Source: Punica granatum
Taxonomy: Eukaryota > Streptophyta > Magnoliopsida > Myrtales > Lythraceae
DNA length: 64,000 nt
Assembly: GCF_007655135.1 (NCBI RefSeq)
Contig: NC_045130.1
Location: forward strand, 29,074,605-29,138,604
Reading direction: 5' to 3'
The notes below the pieces were generated by a model. That model was not told the DNA's origin. It saw nothing but the letters and a program-made list of their open reading frames with translations, and made no database searches. Each line of letters begins with the position of its first letter. Position 1 is the first letter of the stretch. Shown here piece after piece: positions 1-13,431 of the stretch. The translations under genes were made by a program, and so were the position numbers.

Positions 1-3000
1 AGAATTATCATTAAAACAGTAAAAATATTGCTCAACTTCATCTTCTTGGGAAGGAATAGACATCTAATAGGAGGACAAGAGAGGTGAGAGAGAAAAAAAA
101 ATTGAAAAACCGAGCGAGAGCGAGCCAGAGAACGAATCAATGAAATGGTTATTGTGAATAATTTTACCTTTTTTTTGGTAAAATGAATAATTTTACTATT
201 TTAACTTCAAATTTATGTCCCTTAACATTGGAAGGAAAATTAATATGGGTAATATGGGAAAGTGAAAGTGAGATCGATAGAAAAATATGTAACAGTATAG
301 ATTATTATTATTAATTTCAAATAAAAGCACAATACTTTTATCCTTTCATAAATATAACTAAAAATGAAAGTTCTTATAAATTAAAGCACATAGTTTCAAA
401 TTTGTTTGTTTATAGCCAATGGCGTATTTTTCGTTCTTTCATTAAGTTTTATGCGTTTCATCATTATTAAAAATTAATTAAAAAAGGTAAATTTCGACGA
501 CACTCATATAGTTTGTAAATTGATTTGTGGCACCTCTCCTTTCAAAAATTAGTCACACCCTACTACTCCTTTTGCTGACGTGACATCAAGAAAATATTCA
601 CTTTGTTGTGTGGATCATACGTTATAAAACTGCACAAATCGACCGGTTACTTATTTTCTTTATCTGAACCAAATCTGACCAAATTTAAGAAAAAAAACAA
701 TAGAAATCAACGAAATAAGGGATTATGCGTGGCTTATAAAGGAGGAGGTGTCGATGGTCATTTTATAAACTATGAAAAATATTGTTGAAAAAAAAAAAAG
801 CAGACACAATAACGATGGTAGAACAAGTAGAGGCCAGAGGGAGCAGGATGTCTTGGAACTTTTGGCCTAACACTTTCTAGATATTGTCCTCCCTCTCTTC
901 TTTTGAACAAATTTTCAAATCTTGGCGTGGTGGTAGTCTGAGGGCCTCTTACTACCAGCCCTACTCCACTTCGACCATCTTTCTTTTTATTGCTTTTTTT
1001 TTCTTTTCACTTCCTCAATTTTGTATTTTTAAAATTACTTTTCATTTTTAAAAATAAAATAAAAATATTTTCTAATGAAAAAGTTAACAGAAGTTACAGA
1101 TAGTTATAAACAAAATAATTTTCAAAGCATGTGCTTTAAAATTCAAAAAATATCATTTTTGACTATATTTAAGAAGAGATTAAAGTATGAGTTTTTTTTA
1201 TTCGAGCAAAAAAAAAAGTAAAGTATGGGTTTTGTCTTAGAATTAACCCTTATTCTTATTTATTATTAATCATAAAATTTTATTTATTAATATAATAATT
1301 ATTATTATTATCGTCAATCGTAAAGATAAATCGTTGTTGTTATAGGTTGACAATTGCAAAAAAGGAAAGTGGGATGCTTACGTGGTGATACAATATTGCA
1401 CATTTTTCATGGTGATATATCATACTACTGTTTCGCTTAGATGGCATTTGACGGATTAAAATTACGTTTATATGACTCTTTTTTTTTTTTATAGAGCAAC
1501 GCTTTAAGCTCTATGTATGTTTATATGCATATTGTTGCTTGATTCTAAACCAAAATGCCAATTCCAACTCTTACAATGTTTTTATGATTTTATATTTCCA
1601 CTTTCATAGCGAGTCAACTTGACACTGAAACTTAACTTTTTGCAAACTCGCATAATAAAAATAATGAAAGCTCAAGTGCACGAGCTACATACTGAGCTAA
1701 TTTATTATCCCCGTTAAATCTAATCTAAGAGCATTTAACTAAATGTTAGTTAGCTCAAAACAATAAAGAACACCCCCTCAAAAAATACGTGAAATTCGTG
1801 ATTTCCTCTATTCTCACTTGTTCTCACCGGGCGCAAAGTGTGAAAATTTATAAATAGGAGAAAGCATCCATTTTGCTTTAATGTTGTTCACGCAATACTT
1901 CGGGATTCCCGAAATTGCAGCCCAGTCCATGCAATTGGATTAAAACCCGTTTACATTTGGGCCGAAGAGATGATCGGGTCAAAGAAGTTAATTAAAGCCC
2001 GAGCCCAAATAAGGAAAATTGTGGATAATATTGGTTTTATCTGCACAGGTTTTTTACGTTGAAAATTTCACTTGGGCCTCGAGAATAGGAAGCCAGTTGC
2101 CCACTGAGAGGTGCCACTGGAAGTCAGTTCCAAGTGCTTGAAATCAAGGGTTTAAGCTCTATCAACAGAGGCTCCATGAAGCTGAAGGACACACTCAACC
2201 AACGACAAACATTAGACGACATACGAAGCTTAAACTCTTCAGCAGCACTCTTTCGTTCAGGCAGTTTCGTTTTCAGTTGTTTAGATCCTATTAGGTGTTC
2301 CGACAAGTAATTTGTTTCGTTCATTTCAGTTCCAACAAGCAATCTGTCCATATTTTCAATATCTCGACAAGCAGTACTCTTTGTAAATACTCGTTGTTGG
2401 TGAATAAGTTTCATTTCATACCATATTACTTTCCTGCACTTGCTTAATTTCTGGAGTTCTATTTAAATTTTCACAAGATTTTTAAGTCATTTGCCATAAG
2501 AAGTCCTAAACCGATCGTTTTCTATTAGAGATTAGAGTTTTGCGTTTATTTCTCTTGAGATCTATCATCTCTGGCACGCTTGCAACACGTAACTACGCAT
2601 CACGATTTTTTTTAAGTCAGCAAATGTATACTGATTCTAATTTTAGCTAGAGTTTTGGTATTAAAATATCATTTAAGCATGGCTCCTTTTTCATTAAAAT
2701 TTATAATTCTATATCGTTTCCTTTTACATTACAATTTGTACATTGTCGATAATTTCTACCTGAAAACTTGTTTTGATAACCTTAGATGCAGAGAAAGGAA
2801 ACAAATGAATTGAGAGTTGGCTTATTTTCAATTGCTTTTCTGGAAGTTACTAATTACTTTTTTATTATTATTGTCATTGTCATTACTATCGCTATTTATC
2901 AATATTATTTTAAAACTGTTATTTTGTTATTAAGGTGGGGTAAAGCTAAGTTATGTTACTATTAGTTGACGAGCACAAAAGGAAACTCTAGGACACTTAA

Positions 3001-4148
3001 TTACATGGTATGACCATATTTAAAACTGACGTTTTCTTCTTATCTTTTGATTCTTGATATAATTGGGTTGGGCTCTAAAAGTCTATCAGACTTCCACAAT
3101 TCTATGGCGCTAGATATAACCTTCAATTGAGTTGGACTTCAATTTAAATTCAAAAGGTCCAAAAACTTGTTCGGTCTCAAATTGCAATGGGTCATTTACC
3201 TCAACCTCATCAATTGGGCCTTAATGTCAGAAAAATCCAAAATATGGTGTCAACAGGTCTAGAGACTTTTTACAATCACATCTGTATAGTTCTAAAGTGT
3301 TACACATAAGACGACAGTCGGCAATCCGTATTTAGTACAAGTGAGATAACATCAATCGAGTTTGTCATCATTTAACGAGGCACGCTTGAGTAATGACCGA
3401 CTGTTGTCACGCTTAAAAACTTCATGTTTCTTATTAAGGGATAACTGCATCTGTTTTGCCTTGGCTTGATGCTGGCATTCTTGTGCCGCCGATATCGTCT
3501 TTGGAATGTCCGTATCGATGCAGTGGCTGAACAGTAACTTTTAATTCGAACACATGAGCGTGTAAGAATTTATTCGTTCACTATAAAGGTATACTCAACA
3601 AGCTTCTGCAAATATGTTATAAACAAGCTTTCGTTTCAACAAATATGAATCGAATCAAACCAACTGGTTTGATCTGCCTGAGAATTGAGGAAAGTAGTCA
3701 GTGGGTGTCAAGTCACCGATCGATGCCCTGCTTTCCATTCCTTTCCTTTTCTTCTCCTTGATGGAAGGAATCGGAATGTCCAGGCAAAAGGATGAAGCAA
3801 CAGAAGAGAATAAAGGAGAAGGAAAGCCCCAAAGGAAACCTTTTCTCTTCATTTTTAAACAAATCTCACATTTCACAGCTAATGACTACCTTTTCCTTCT
3901 GTAATATTTTGCTTTATTTGAATCCACTTGTGATCATATTTTCCGGCGGCCTAAGTCGAGGCTTAGGTAACTTGGGGAAGGCGAAGGACTGAACTATAAG
4001 ATATCTGCTCAGACATTTCGCTCTTTTCACAATCGGCTGATCATACTCATTGTCGCCTCTTCAAGAACATCTTTTTCTTTCACTCTTTTCTGGGTAGGGA
4101 TAAAGATTCTCTTCCAAAGTTTCAAGCTGACCATAGTAGAAAGAAATA
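1..4148. other. AT-rich intergenic region, no gene recognised
   Basis: No open reading frame here resembles a known protein. The sequence is AT-rich, with many A and T runs and a TTA/ATT-rich patch near 1256-1310. The last 150 bases upstream of the next gene contain a TATA-like CTATAAGAT near 3994 that could serve as its promoter. The short ORFs on both strands lack codon character and are treated as chance. Confidence 0.5.
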
Positions 4149-5077
4149 ATGCCGAAGAACGCCGGGTTCTTAGTCTGTCTGCTTATAATGGCCATGGATG
4201 TTGTTGCCGGTATACTTGGCATCGAGGCTGAAATTGCCCAGAACAAGGTAATAAACCTCCCCTCCAATGCGAAACTGTGAAAAGTGGGATGTCACAGATT
4301 TTTTTTTTTTTACCTTCAATTTAATTTCCAAATTCACAAAATATGATGATGAAGTTTTTTTATAGCCTCATCGTATATCACCGGTCGAGTCGCCGAAGAG
4401 CGATCTTTTGGAACATACGACTAGGGGTTTTAGTTTCCTTAAACGCTGCAGGTCAAACATTTAAAAGTGTGGATATTCGAATGCCGAGACCCGAGCTACC
4501 AGGCCTTTAAGCTGGGATTGGCTGCCGCCGTACTCCTTGCCGTAGCTCATGCAATCGGGAATTTGCTCGGAGGTTGCATTTGCATCTGGTCCAAGAAAGA
4601 TTTGGATAACACCTCTGCCAACAAGCAACTAGCCGTAGCATCCCTCATCTTCTCTTGGTACATATATTTTCAGCTCGCTCTTCTTTATAGTTTCGGCTAT
4701 ATGTTCTTTTACGATGATCGATTTTTACTAATTCTGAACAGAAAACGAAAAGTATATCTAACTGGTTATGTCAATTTCATCGCTTTCGTAGATTAAAAGT
4801 CCTATGACCATACATAACTGTGACCTGAATTATGTCGTGAACTTATTAAAAATGCAGGATAATCTTGGCTGTTGCATTCTCGATGCTGATCGTTGGGGCA
4901 ATATCCAACTCCAAATCGAGGAGATCATGTGGGATATCACACCATCGACTTCTATCAATCGGTGGAATATTATGCTTCATCCATGGATTGTTCACGATTG
5001 CTTATTACGTATCAGCCAGGGCTACGCGGAAAGAAGCCGATGCAGGTGCGGCTCGTCAGCACGGTGGCCACGCTTAG
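4149..5077 (+). CDS. DUF1218 family membrane protein (MODIFYING WALL LIGNIN-like)
   Basis: Three exons, 4149-4247, 4452-4657 and 4858-5077, with GT-AG introns, join into 525 nt (174 aa). That is the usual size of this plant family. The protein has an N-terminal hydrophobic segment after MPKNAGF, a C-R-D-P motif after the first intron, a second hydrophobic helix (about residues 50-70) ending in GGCICIWSKKD, and two further helices in exon 3. It ends in a short hydrophilic tail. Four membrane spans with paired cysteines are the DUF1218 pattern. Arabidopsis members MWL1 and MWL2 affect lignin in secondary walls; other members are little studied, so a wall role here is inference. The start was chosen because it is the first ATG that gives a membrane helix in frame with exon 2. 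A TATA-like CTATAAGAT lies about 150 bp upstream. No defect is visible. Confidence 0.88.
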
Positions 5078-5373
5078 GACTAACACATGATCTGCAATTA
5101 GTTCGGGCAAGAAATTACATATCCACATTTCTTTTTCTTTTTCAAGATTCATTATGATTAATTAGTTGGATAAACGGTCGAATTATAGGGGAGATTAATT
5201 AGTAGGTACTGCTGAGGGCTTCATGTCTAATTATTGATGCTATGGATTGTTAATTAATTTGTGCTTACATTTTGTTCAGATTTTTATAACATGAACCACT
5301 TTTGGAATCACAAATTCCCGTATGAGTTATAAATTCATAGTATATGGTCGTACATAATTAACCTAAAAAATTA

Positions 5374-6109
5374 GGATTAATTGCATAGGTGGTTCAAAAA
5401 GTTTCATGAATGTTTCAAGTTGGTTCAAAATGTTTTTTTGGTAACTTGTTGGTACAAAAAGTTTCAAAATTATTTCAATGTAATACATTCCGTCAATTGT
5501 CCATGATGCCGTTAACATTTTGCTGACGTGGTGCGTTCTATGTGTCACTTTTGTTACGTGGAACCAATCATAGTGCGCCACGTCATTTAAGATGAAATAA
5601 AATTTGAAAAAGTCCAATAAAAATACATAAAAAATACAAAAATACAAAAAAATAGTAAAATTAAAAAAATTTATTAAAAAATTTTAAAATAATTTTAAAC
5701 TTTTAATTTTAAATTTTAAATTATTTTTAAACAATTTTTAAAATAATTTTAAAATTTTAAAACTTTTTATTATTTTTAAAATTTTTAAAAATAATTTTTT
5801 TTGAATTTTTTTCTAAATTTTTTTTTGTATTTTTTTGTATTTTTTATTATTTTATGTATTTTAATTTTTACTTTTTCAAAATTTATTTTTTCTTAAATGA
5901 CGTGACGCACTATGATTGGTTCCACGTAACAAAAGTGACACATAGGACGCGCCACGTCAGCAAAATGTTAACGGCGTAAGGGGTAATTGACGAAATGTAC
6001 TACATTGAAATGGTTTTGAAATTTTTTGTACTAACAAGTTATCAAAAAAACATTTTGGACTAACTTGAAATATTTATAAAACTTTTTGGACCACTGGTAC
6101 AATTTACCC
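5374..6109. mobile_element. 736-bp fold-back MITE, Mutator-like
   Basis: The two ends are long inverted repeats of about 200 bp, including matching tracts around CCACGTCAGCAAAATGTTAA. They flank an AT-rich core (about 5630-5890). The element begins GGATTAATTGCA, ends AATTTACCC, and is flanked by a perfect 9-bp direct repeat AAAAAATTA (5365-5373 and 6110-6118). Nine-base target duplications with long TIRs are typical of MULE-derived elements. It has no coding capacity. It lies about 300 bp downstream of the DUF1218 gene. Confidence 0.85.
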
Positions 6110-6118
6110 AAAAAATTA

Positions 6119-9100
6119 ACACCGTATTTACACTGATTTTCTGCAATTCGCGATAAGTTGAGCCTTGACATGTAAATAGATCGATTTAAGCCCACGATAC
6201 CTATTAGACCTGGCCCGCAATTGAAGCCCACGATAGAAACGACCCGAATCCGTGGCACAACCCAGTCTAGACAACCCCGAATGGGTGGGTGATGCAAGGA
6301 TGGAAATTATCAGATTCATTTCCAAGTAAAGGTAAAAATGAACGTGGACGAGTTATTGGACACGTACGAAGATTGGAATTTAATTTGCTTCCCACGGGCA
6401 GAAGATTGCAAATTGGAAAGGAGGAGATGTTGCCTGGAAGATTTCTTGTGGCCAAACAAAAGAGATATATACGAAGGAATATTGCATGGGAATGTGGGCG
6501 TGCGGCATTGGATTTTATTTTGTTTCCTTCCATTTGCTTTGCTTAATTAGAAATAAGTGGAAGATATTTCCCACATTGTCTTAGGGTTAGCTAATTGCTT
6601 GTTTGCTAGATTATTTTCCGATTTCGTTTTCATGTGCGGCACTCTAGTGGTAGGCCTATAAAAGCTAAGTACATTTATTGTATTATCCCATTCGGCATAT
6701 TAGTCAATCACGCATTTTTATTTTTATCTTTACTTATCCCACTGCACTTTTAATATCTAAATTCCTCACCACATTTTATCTTCTATGCACTAAATCGCTT
6801 TTCGGAATAACCTTATCGATATTTCGAGGTCACCCAATTACCGATTCGTTGTTCAGGGCTAATATTGGCTTCCGGGTAGAATTAGTTACTAAGCTAAGAT
6901 TTCGGCCTTTAGCTTACTTCTCTCCGCTATCCGTAGCCGAAACCGTGCTAATCACGGGCTCCTTGGACCGTGACTCGCTAGCTACGAGGTCAGCTTCTAG
7001 GTTGTTTCCTTTCAAGAGTCAGGCTATACAATCATGCGCACATTGGGAGAACTGAAACGGCATTTCCCTCCTGACCGCGACATCGTCTGTAATTCATCTA
7101 ACCATCACGCACTCGACCAACTCATTTATGAGAAAACCCAGCCGCCGATTAGTCTTTCGGACCTCAGGGAACGAGGCGCCACGCGCTAGATCGATGAGGA
7201 TGGTTGGCGATTCTGCCACCTCACGACCTTAGTATTGCGCCCTGACACGCCTAACAACCTAACTGCCACGAGCGTGTGCCAGAGAGTTCCCGCGGGGCAT
7301 TTTGGGTGGACACACCACTAAGTATAAATGACCTTCTTTGTTGGTCCTGCGTGATTAATGACACTCTCACAAGGGTTTGCAACTATGAGTTCGTTTGAGA
7401 GTGCGGTAAGAGATTTCATACTCTCTTTTCCTTATAATTTTAAACATATTTGGTGTTTGGTGATAGTTTTTAAAACTATGATTTGGGTTGAAATTACGGT
7501 TGTAAACATGATTTTCTCGAGTAAGTGAATATGTGCTTATGAAATTTGCTTATACTTATTTTATTTCAAGTATTAATAATTGTATTTTTTACTTTCAGTA
7601 GTTTTAAATTAATTTCTTAAAAATACTTTAATTTATTCTAAAACCAATACTTATTTTTTAATAATTTTGTTTCAATACTTCTTCATCTGCAAGTGCAATC
7701 CCAAACCAAGCCATAGTCTCGAACGGGCCTTATGGTGGCCCGCGTCAACGGAGAAGAGCAATGCCGTGATAATTCTTAAAGAATGTTGCAGTTATTAAAG
7801 ACGGGAATTAGTATAAAATCATAACAATTTTCCATCAATTTATTATGCATAGTAAACATTGTAATATCATATTACTCTTTATATTTTTATGGCAATCCAA
7901 TATACCAACTAAAGACAACAAATTTCGCATTCCGACCAATATTATAGGTATTTTGATAGCAGTTCAATTTTTCCAAATTCTAATCATCCCCAGTAATTCA
8001 ACAATACTTGAACTCAAATGCACCTTATTTAGAGATAATGGGAATTGTGGGGTGTAATAGACCCAACTTCAAACTTTAAGGTGCAAAATCAAAAGAAAAA
8101 ATTATACCGTACAATCCAAATTTTATGCTTGTTATAAATTTAATCCATCTTTAAAAACATTATATAAAATACTCAACAGTTCATTTTCGTTCAAAATCTA
8201 GCCATTGTCATTTTCTCCAATAGAATTGGCAGAAAAATGATCGTGGCACGTGGGTAGGGCTCAATTTAATGTAATATACATATATTTAATATATTTTAAT
8301 ACCAAAATTGAAAACAAAAAGAAATTAGAAAACACACCCATTCTTGCTTGTTTCTGTTGAGGTGGGTGCTTGCCATGGGTGGGAATCTCCCGAATGATTG
8401 CCATCCTCAAGTCCCCGGCTAGCTCATTCCCGGGGGTGGCGGCTGTAGGCAAGAACCCCACCCCAATATTTTTGTTGAGATTGAGGGATAATCTTGAGGG
8501 TAGTAGCCTCGGTGCCAGTCACCACTTTGGATAATGAGGTCGTCAATGACTCTTAAATACACTTGCTAGCTTATTTCCTGAGACCATCTCCAACAATAGT
8601 CTCTAAAGTGGGCTTGATTTTTGATCCCCACATAGATGAGAGACACTCCCGAAAAAAGAAGAGACTCGAAACTCCAATGATCGGTCTCTAATCAGGTCAC
8701 TATTATAGTCCCACTCTTTTTTTTTGATAGTTAAAAAGCCCTCACACTTAAAAAAAAAAGAGTAATCGTGTGACCTGTTACATGCCACGTGACTAGAGCA
8801 GAGGGCCTCATAAGGCAAAAAGAGCCGTCTTTTGCTAGTCTCTTAAAAAAAAAGAGTAAAAGTTGCTGAGTAGCTTTCGACACGAGCCTCCACGTGAGTG
8901 GCTATGTGGAATCTCTTTACAGACCACGAGCGTGGTGTGCTCCATCAGGGAGAAACAGTGGGTGCGTCTCTCTATACGACACGTGACATGGAAAGACACG
9001 TCCAAAATGCCCAGTGGAGATGGTCTATGGTGGTGATCACCGATGGGGCCACCACCCTCGAGATAAAGATCCCAGTCGGGATCTCAATGTTGGCCAACAT

Positions 9101-9617
9101 TATCAAGGTGGGAGCGTTGCCGGCGACCATTGTTCTACGTATTTGCACCCAACCACCCTCAATGTGGATGTGATTTTATTTTCTTTAATTTTTAAAATTT
9201 TTAGAATAAAAATTCCTGAAATATACCTATTTTATATTAACTTGGGTTCCACCTACGTGCCACGTCTTGTCGGTAAAATTGACTATGGATTAGAATTGGA
9301 ACGAAAGTAAATACTTGAGGCTTTCTCAAGTAATTTTCAAAGGATAGACTCGGTTTGAGAATGACGTCAAACATTGAAGTGTCCGATGTATTTTTCTAAA
9401 ATCAAAATTCTCCCAAAAAAAAAAACTGAAAAAAAACAAAACAAAAACCTCCTTAAATTTTCAAAAACCTCTGCTTCCCCCACACCCTCCCGCTGCTTCG
9501 TTCTCCAGCTCCATCCCCTCCCCTCAGTTTCCGTCCGAATCGAAGCTCTCCACTGTGGAGATCAATCTCCGCTTCACCGCACAACCTTCACCGGGGAGCT
9601 CCATAGGTGTAACTAAG
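6119..9617. other. Intergenic region upstream of SKA2-like gene
   Basis: No coding region could be supported. GC content rises locally at about 6890-7330 and 8890-9170, but the ORFs there show no known domain and could be old transposon debris. The last 200 bp (9430-9617) are pyrimidine-rich and probably hold the SKA2-like 5' UTR and core promoter. Confidence 0.4.
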
Positions 9618-12055
9618 ATGGGTCACCAAGCGGTCGACAACCTGACGAATCTCTTCACGAAGGCGAGCCATGACCTCACGGTGGTCCAGCACCGCCTCGA
9701 GAGGGAGTTTCAGCAGATTTACCCCGACAATGTAAGCAGATCCTCATTTGCCTATCCTGTGATTTCATAGATTCCGGACGGGATTCATTTCATGGATCTC
9801 CAGCTCCGTTTGCCCTTTCTTCTGCGTATCGACTAGGGATTTCGATTTGCTCGAGATGGAGTAGGTCATAGGTTTATATATGAGTCTACCTGCTTCCCGT
9901 TGACCAAATGGAATAGTTTTCAGCATCCATGGAAGGAACTCAAGCTTTGGATTTTCATTTTTTATTTTTTGCCGAATTCTGGTGTCAGGGCTTAGGGAAA
10001 GAATGGATTTTGATGATAAACTTCTTATGTGGTTGTCTGAGGGACTGTATAGTGGAAACTGAAGATGACACATTAAACAATGGGAACATAGTTTCTGTTT
10101 TTACGAATTTCATCTAAAGATGGAAATTTCATATTCCCAAAAATTAGCGCACACAAGAACATCTGTATTTCATATTCCCCACCCTGGATTTTCATTTCCT
10201 CGGATTTTCATTTGAATATATGCCGGAAAGGAAGGTAGAGAACAGAAGGATTGGTGCCAAGTTCAATATGGTGTTATTTGGTTTTGTCTTTTGCAGGCTA
10301 ATCCCGGAAAACTTGTCTCCAGGATAAAGAAAATTCAGGACGATCTATCAACACTGAAAGATCAATGCCAAGAACTTCTTGCTGCCAAACAGGTTCCCTT
10401 TCTTTTCTGCCCAACGCCCGCCAACCCTTAAATAACTTTTCTGCTTGACGGATTGATATCCAGTTGGACTTCAATTCAAATGATAAATATTGTGTTGGTT
10501 TACGATCACTTATGGGCAGCCTTATGAGGAAGCAAGATAGACATCATAACACAGCATCAGTAGTCAGCAAAGCAAATGTTTTATTTTTTCTCGAAAAGAT
10601 CTTGCCAACTGTGGTTTCATTTCAACGGATAGATTACTTGATGCCATGTTGTGCGGATGGTTCATGTTGTTCTTTGAAATATGTAGGATTTGATTGATAA
10701 GGCTCAGAGAACTCTTGCTGGAAATAGAAATTTGATTCGAAAGATGCAGGCATCTGCAGGAATACCCCTAAGTAGTGATTATGATGATCCTGCGTTTGCG
10801 AACTTCAATCAGGTATTGTTCCTTCTCACCTTTTCATTTAGGATGATCCGAGTTCTTTTTTCATCTAAAAGTTATGAAAGGGGTTTTACACAGTTTCATG
10901 GGTCATATAATACTGTCAATGTGATCTAAGAATCATGAAAAATGATCCAACTATGAGCTACAATTTCTTGCAAGCATATTTAAGGTCTCTGTGCTACTTG
11001 ATGAACACTATAAGCATGTCGCTTAATTACTCTGGAACATTATTCTTTTTCGAACCTTTTCTGATTCAACTCTAGCTTTCTGGTGACAAATGAATCATTC
11101 AGCTCAACATGTATGACCCCTAGTAAATTGGTACTATATTCTTGGAGTACTTCGTTAACTGGGGTAATCTAATCGGCAATAGCTGGTATTAAAGTGCTGA
11201 GTTTTAAATTTCACTAAAATACATGCCTAAACTGTTATTGGTCCTGACATTTTGGTTAACCTTTTTCTCATTTTCTTTTTTGGTGAACTTCATATATTCT
11301 CCTTTTAAATTGTCTAATCTGCTCAAATTCCAATCCTGTTCCTAGTGATGGGAAGGTTGTCTATTTTCCAAGTGGAGTGTGAAGTTTTTGCTCCATTTGC
11401 CAGCAAGCAACCGACATAAATTGGCGAGGTTCTCTAACATGACTACCCAGATAGAGGGTTCCTGGGTAGCCAATGTTCTGCTTCATTATGAGCCGTGCTA
11501 CATAAGTTTCCAGTCTACCCGCACAAACATGCACAAGCATAGAATCACTCTGATCCAAAGGCAGTCTAATTATTTGTTTGCTTGATTTTTGCAGATCATT
11601 GATGAATGGACAGCCCAAGTTCGATCTCGAGCAAGTAAGTTGATTTTAAAGTTTTTAACTCTGTAGGCACAAATAAATTCGACTCAGGATAGTCCTCTAG
11701 TTGTGAAAGGAAATAGTAGGCATCATGGAGAACTTTGCATTTCAGGGTATACTTCCCTAGCTGTTGAATCGATCTTCAGGATAGCATGCATCATGAAACG
11801 CCTTGTTGTTTTGTTGCATTCTGTGCGATGGCTTGCTTCAATATAAAGTTCATTTTATAGTATCTCTCCCGAGGAATTCTCAGACTTGGTTAAAGTTGAG
11901 GGTCGACTTGATCCCAAAGACTCATCTTCTCTCCTTGTAAATCCAATAAATTTATCGTTGATTCGACTATTTCTGTGTTTCTGAGTGCAGGGGAAGAGAA
12001 TGATGACTCTGAGTCTGAAGATATCAACAAGTTACTCTTCTCAACAATCGTCTAG
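9618..12055 (+). CDS. SKA2: Spindle and kinetochore-associated protein 2 (SKA2)-like
   Basis: Five exons, 9618-9731, 10297-10392, 10687-10812, 11595-11634 and 11991-12055, all with GT-AG introns, give 441 nt (146 aa). The N-terminus follows the SKA2 pattern: a helix DNLTNLFTKASHDL, then VQHRLEREFQQIYPDN, with the dense heptads of the SKA coiled-coil bundle through residues 5-105. The C-terminus is acidic (ENDDSESED). SKA2 is a small helical subunit of the SKA complex (SKA1-SKA2-SKA3), which couples kinetochores to depolymerising microtubules in mitosis. That role comes from animal work; the plant function is inferred from homology. The first three exons end in phase 0 and exon 4 in phase 1. 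The ATG at 9618 is the first in frame that begins the conserved helix. The gene converges on the GeBP-like gene. No disruption is seen. Confidence 0.85.
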
Positions 12056-13431
12056 ATAAGTTGAAACCTTTGTATTTCTCAGTTTGAAAACATTAGGAAT
12101 AGAATCTGCTGTTTCTGTCAGTTCTTAAGTTTTAGCTATCGCCCGATTGATCATGTAAACAGCGAGATATAATACATATATAATCAATTTAATGACGAAA
12201 TAGAGAAAAGTTGTCAATTTCATTGCTCAGCCTCTTCTCCAGATGCTTCTCATCACCACTTTCTGCAGCCCAAATTTTGGTTTATGTCAACGATGCCAGT
12301 CCCCAGGGACAGAATTGCACAGCTTGTTTACTATAGAATTTTAACGATAACCATCCATATTTGATTACTCTCCATGTTTGAAATTGCTGCATATGTAGTT
12401 AAAAGACAGAAGATAAACAAGTATGTTGGACTGGTTAATGAGCATGAAGAACTGGAGACACTAAAGAACATCTCCTCACTTTGACGATAAAGAAATCAGC
12501 ATGGCCAGCCTTTTCAGCTCATCAACAATTTTATTACAAGAGAGCGATGCAGTCAGTCTCCGAGCAAAGGCATAAATGGTTACAATTATTAAGTATCGTC
12601 TCTTCCATCTCTTCTACAATGAGAAAATGGTTCCTTCTTCGATGAAAGCAGTGACCACAGTATAGGTCCTTATCCAGCTTTACTATAGGAACAAGAGACC
12701 TCACCTTGGCAAAGCCATGTTCTATAGAAAGTAAAGAGATCGACATGAAATCAACATGGGGACGGGTCTATCTTGACATTGCAATTCTAATCACAAATGT
12801 TTTCACTCGTTTTAACAAACAGGGTAGAGTGAAGGAAACTTAAACAGACTCCAAATGATATCTTCATATACAAGCCTTGAACTAGCAAAGTCTCTGCCAC
12901 AACCAGCAAAAACTGAAAGGAAAATGAACGACGAACGAAAGTCAACCTGTGATATAACCTGAGAGATCTTGTCTTCCTCCTTAGCTGCTGTTTTCGACTT
13001 CCAAAATAAGCTGACAATGAAAACATGTCTATCTAATTGCATAGGAAATCATCAGATTCATCGGTCACTGAACAACTATGAACAAGATTGAAGATTCTGA
13101 GAAATCAAAGAACCAATTGATCACTTCAGAAAGACCTCCAAGTCGATATGGCATTGAACATCAGACAAGCAGACTAGGCAAAGGCAACTCATAAAGCAAA
13201 GAAGTTTCAAAACTCAGAAGATCCATGTGCACTTGAAGAACAATGCAGAAGGAAAATGACTGAAACTAGTTAGCTAGGCACTTATAATCCATCAGAGGTC
13301 ACACTCAGACCAGTAAACCGCCGACTCCGCATAACCGTCGGTGCAACAAAATGTGGGTGATAACCCATACCTAAACTAGAGTAGACAGTGACCCAAAAAT
13401 CCCCATCAAAAGCCAGAGTCAGAGTTCATAG
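12056..13431. other. Convergent intergenic region between SKA2-like and GeBP-like genes
   Basis: This 1.38-kb stretch lies between the stop codons of two converging genes, so it should hold both 3' UTRs and polyadenylation signals. No conserved ORF, RNA gene or transposon end was recognised. Confidence 0.5.

Noticed and set aside
6678..7055. 125-codon ORF after the DUF1218 gene
   Set aside because: No domain, no codon character, and no ATG-supported context. Possibly old transposon debris.
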